A stretch of DNA of 64,000 nt from NCBI GenBank assembly GCA_024234855.1, contig JACKNN010000004.1, positions 186,001 to 250,000 of the forward strand, given 5' to 3'. This DNA is from Pseudomonadales bacterium. Lineage in GTDB: Bacteria; Pseudomonadota; Gammaproteobacteria; Pseudomonadales; Halieaceae. The notes beneath the pieces were generated by a model. That model had not been told where the DNA came from. It saw nothing but the letters and a program-made list of their open reading frames with translations, and did not search any database. Positions 61,954 to 64,000 of the stretch are shown one piece after another (within the stretch, counting starts at the first letter, position 1; the number at the start of each line of letters is the position of its first letter). The translations under genes and the position numbers were made by a program.

Positions 61954-62208
61954 CTAGCTGTCGCCACCGTCTTCGTCTTCTGATGGGTTTTGCAGCGGCA
62001 TGCGCACGACCCTGGACGGCACGACGGTGGAGATGGCGTGCTTGTAGACCATCTGGCTGACGGTATTTTTAAGCAGCACGACAAACTGATCGAAGGACTC
62101 GATCTGGCCCTGCAGCTTGATGCCATTAACCAGGTAAATTGAGACAGGAACGCGTTCCTTACGCAGAATATTCAGGTAAGGGTCTTGTAGAGTGTGCCCT
62201 TTTGACAT
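61954..62208 (-). CDS. hfq: RNA chaperone Hfq
   Basis: The ATG at 62208 is chosen because TTAGGAGGAG lies just before it and the product then starts [20 protein letters not shown], the Hfq start. The 84-residue protein has the Sm1 region (about 9-45, with [20 protein letters not shown]) and Sm2 (about 50-67, [15 protein letters not shown]). A short acidic tail follows (SEDEDGGDS). It forms hexamers that help small RNAs pair with mRNAs. It lies between miaA and hflX, the usual order. Confidence 0.97.
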   Translation of the reverse strand: MSKGHTLQDPYLNILRKERVPVSIYLVNGIKLQGQIESFDQFVVLLKNTVSQMVYKHAISTVVPSRVVRMPLQNPSEDEDGGDS

Positions 62209-62353
62209 AACTCCTCCTAAAAGACTCAAATCGAGCCGAAAAAAGTGAAAAATCGCCTAACTCCGCGCTGTTATTGTGGCTTCCCTACCAACGCCAGAGC
62301 GGGTATTCCGGTTCACCCCGCACCGAACGATATTCCAGCGCGGTGCCAGCATA

Positions 62354-63337
62354 CTATAGTGGGGGGCGATCAAGATAGTTCAAGGCCAGCTCAATGGACT
62401 TTTGTCCTGTTTCTGCCCCCGCCGGGTAAGACCCCCCCTGCCCCGCGGGGTTCCCCGCGGCATCGGTATAAATCCAGTTCAGGCCAGGCCACTTGCGCAG
62501 CCAGGTGAGCTGGCGCTTCGCCAACTGGCGGGTGGCGGCAGTGGCATTGGTCACCGCGCTCGCCAGCGTGCACTCCCCCGCGAGGTGACGCCACAGCTGG
62601 CGATAGCCCACGGCGCGGATAGCGGGCAGGTCCGCCCCCAGATCACCGCGCAGATACAGGCCCCGCACTTCCTCCAGCAAGCCCGCCGCCATCATCTGCT
62701 CGAAGCGCAGGGCGATGCGCCGGTGCAGGACCGCCCTATCCAGCGGGCAGATTGCGATCTGCACGATACGGTACTGATCTGCCGGCAGCGATTCCGCTGC
62801 CTGCCGTGCCTGCCACTCAGTCATGGTGACAGCGCTGGCACGATAGACCTCCAGCGCCCGCCCCAGACGCTGTGAGTGGTTGGGGTGGATGCGCCGGGCA
62901 GACTCCGGGTCCACCTCCGCCAGTCGGGCGTGGAGCCAGGGCCAGCCATGGGTCGCCGCCTCCGCCTCGATTTGCCGGCGGATGTCCGGGTCGGCGGGAG
63001 GCATCTCGGCCAGGCCCTCCAGGAAAGCCCTGAAATACAGCATGGTGCCGCCCACCAGCAGCGGGATGCGGCCCCGGCGGGTGATCTCCGCCGCCAGGCG
63101 GTGGGCATCGGCGGCAAAATCCGCCGCCGAGTAGGGCTGCGCCGGATCGCGGATATCGACCAGGTGATGGGGATAGGCGGGTTTGGCGCTGCCGATATCC
63201 AGGCCGCGATACACGAGGGCGGAATCCACACTGATCAGTTCACAGTTGCGGGCTTGCGCGAGGGCGATGGCCAGGTCGGTTTTGCCGGCTGCTGTCGGCC
63301 CCATCAGGCAAATCAGCGGGGGCCTGGTGTCAGCCAC
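62354..63337 (-). CDS. miaA: tRNA dimethylallyltransferase MiaA
   Basis: The 327-residue enzyme transfers a dimethylallyl group to A37 of tRNAs that read codons starting with U. It has the P-loop [12 protein letters not shown] (about 13-24), [16 protein letters not shown] (about 38-53), [17 protein letters not shown] (about 57-73) and [11 protein letters not shown] (about 97-107), all diagnostic. The GTG start shares a base with the mutL stop (TAGTG), indicating coupled translation. Length and order are normal. Confidence 0.96.
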   Translation of the reverse strand: MADTRPPLICLMGPTAAGKTDLAIALAQARNCELISVDSALVYRGLDIGSAKPAYPHHLVDIRDPAQPYSAADFAADAHRLAAEITRRGRIPLLVGGTMLYFRAFLEGLAEMPPADPDIRRQIEAEAATHGWPWLHARLAEVDPESARRIHPNHSQRLGRALEVYRASAVTMTEWQARQAAESLPADQYRIVQIAICPLDRAVLHRRIALRFEQMMAAGLLEEVRGLYLRGDLGADLPAIRAVGYRQLWRHLAGECTLASAVTNATAATRQLAKRQLTWLRKWPGLNWIYTDAAGNPAGQGGSYPAGAETGQKSIELALNYLDRPPL

Positions 63338-64000
63338 TAGCGACCACGCAGGAACAACTTATCCAGGTCCTCAAGGCTGATCTGAGTCCAGGTGGGCCGG
63401 CCGTGATTGCACTGGCCGGCGCGTTCGGTCTCCTCCATGTCGCGCAGCAGGGCGTTCATCTCCGGGATGGTCAGGCGGCGATTGGCCCGCACCGACCCGT
63501 GGCAGGCCATGGTCGAGAGGATTTCGTCGAGATGGCTTTCAATCCGATCGGAACTGCCGAACTCGATCAGGTCAGCCAGCACATCGCGCAGCAGCTGCTC
63601 AACATCGGAATCCCGCAAGGCGACCGGAATCTGTCGAATGACCAGGGACTCCTCGCCGGCCACTTCCACCACCATGCCCAGCCGCTGGAACAGCGCGCCG
63701 TGCTCCGCCGCCACCTGCACCTCGCGCTGGCTCACCGCCACCGCCCGGGGCACCAGCAGGGGCTGGCTGCGGATACCCTCACTGGCGCGGGCTGTTTTCA
63801 GCCGTTCGTAGGTGATGCGCTCGTGCGCCGCGTGCATGTCCACCAGCACCATACCCCGGGCATTCTCGGCAAGAATATAAATACCCTTGAGCTGCGCCAG
63901 GGCATAACCCAGGGGCGGCACCTCCTCCTCGCTGTTCACCTCGGGCAGGGCGAGCACCCGGCCATAATCGCGCAGCTGCTCCCTCGCCTGCCCCGGGGCG
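63337..64000 (-). CDS. mutL: DNA mismatch repair protein MutL (C-terminal part only, cut by the window edge)
   Basis: Only the C-terminal 220 residues are present; the frame runs open to the right edge. This dimerisation domain includes [37 protein letters not shown], and the late [20 protein letters not shown] with [20 protein letters not shown]. These match MutL of gammaproteobacteria, in which the C-terminal domain lacks the endonuclease motif. The ATPase domain lies outside the window. It is coupled to miaA by the TAGTG overlap. Confidence 0.95.
   Translation of the reverse strand, partial: APGQAREQLRDYGRVLALPEVNSEEEVPPLGYALAQLKGIYILAENARGMVLVDMHAAHERITYERLKTARASEGIRSQPLLVPRAVAVSQREVQVAAEHGALFQRLGMVVEVAGEESLVIRQIPVALRDSDVEQLLRDVLADLIEFGSSDRIESHLDEILSTMACHGSVRANRRLTIPEMNALLRDMEETERAGQCNHGRPTWTQISLEDLDKLFLRGR

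Overview
The window looks like a chromosomal segment of a high-GC marine gammaproteobacterium, probably of the Halieaceae/Cellvibrionales type. The evidence is the gene order mutL-miaA-hfq-hflX-hflK-hflC-yjeT-hisZ-purA at the right end, a PEP-CTERM protein, an EPS-type MarR regulator with RfaH, and the general gene content. The taxonomic placement is inference from gene order and protein style; no search was run.

Layout. (1) Bases 1-1240: the right end of a probable integrative element. It carries a protein of tandem 53-residue Cys/His repeats with a GIY-YIG-like C-terminal domain, and ends at a displaced 3' end of a tRNA-Leu-like gene that still has its terminator. (2) 1.35-13.8 kb: mostly housekeeping and envelope genes: exported MsrB, an MscS-like channel, a split/full MgtE pair, a PqqD-like protein coupled to a molybdopterin oxidoreductase, LemA plus an M48 protease, an AraC-like regulator, a WecA-like initiating transferase, YdcF and MAPEG. 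(3) 14-32 kb: polysaccharide precursor and export genes: a UDP-glucuronate epimerase-like enzyme, Ugd, an outer-membrane barrel, Wza, Wzc, a CpsB-like phosphatase and a nucleotidyltransferase. An apparent minus-strand operon in the same stretch runs O-antigen ligase/polymerase, FecR-like, unknown, CHASE2 cyclase, SulP-STAS-cNMP transporter, zinc ribbon. (4) 31.8-45.6 kb: a minus-strand exopolysaccharide operon read from an EPS-type MarR gene through Wzx, two methyltransferases, a deacetylase, a FemAB-like acyltransferase, four GT4 glycosyltransferases, AsnB and an EpsG-like polymerase. RfaH lies just upstream, and a perfect ops element (GGCGGTAGCGTG) sits in the leader. Base composition falls inside this operon. 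(5) 45.8-53.5 kb: a lasso-peptide locus.

The lasso locus is the most interesting part. It encodes a McjB-type leader peptidase (B2), a HPr-kinase-like protein overlapping it, two McjC-type asparagine-synthetase homologues that have lost the glutaminase Cys2, a McjD-like ABC exporter, and a 65-codon precursor (51284-51481, minus strand). The precursor has a W-x-x-P-x-L-x-x-x-G leader motif and a Thr near the cleavage site. Its core would close a ring on Glu, carries two Cys in the tail and ends in Ser, the residue class phosphorylated by lasso-peptide kinases. No B1 (PqqD/RRE) gene lies in the locus; the only PqqD-like gene in the window is 40 kb away at 5.5 kb.

Right end (53.6-64 kb): a coiled-coil membrane protein, the PEP-CTERM protein, a small unknown protein, then the conserved purA-to-mutL block, with mutL cut by the window edge.
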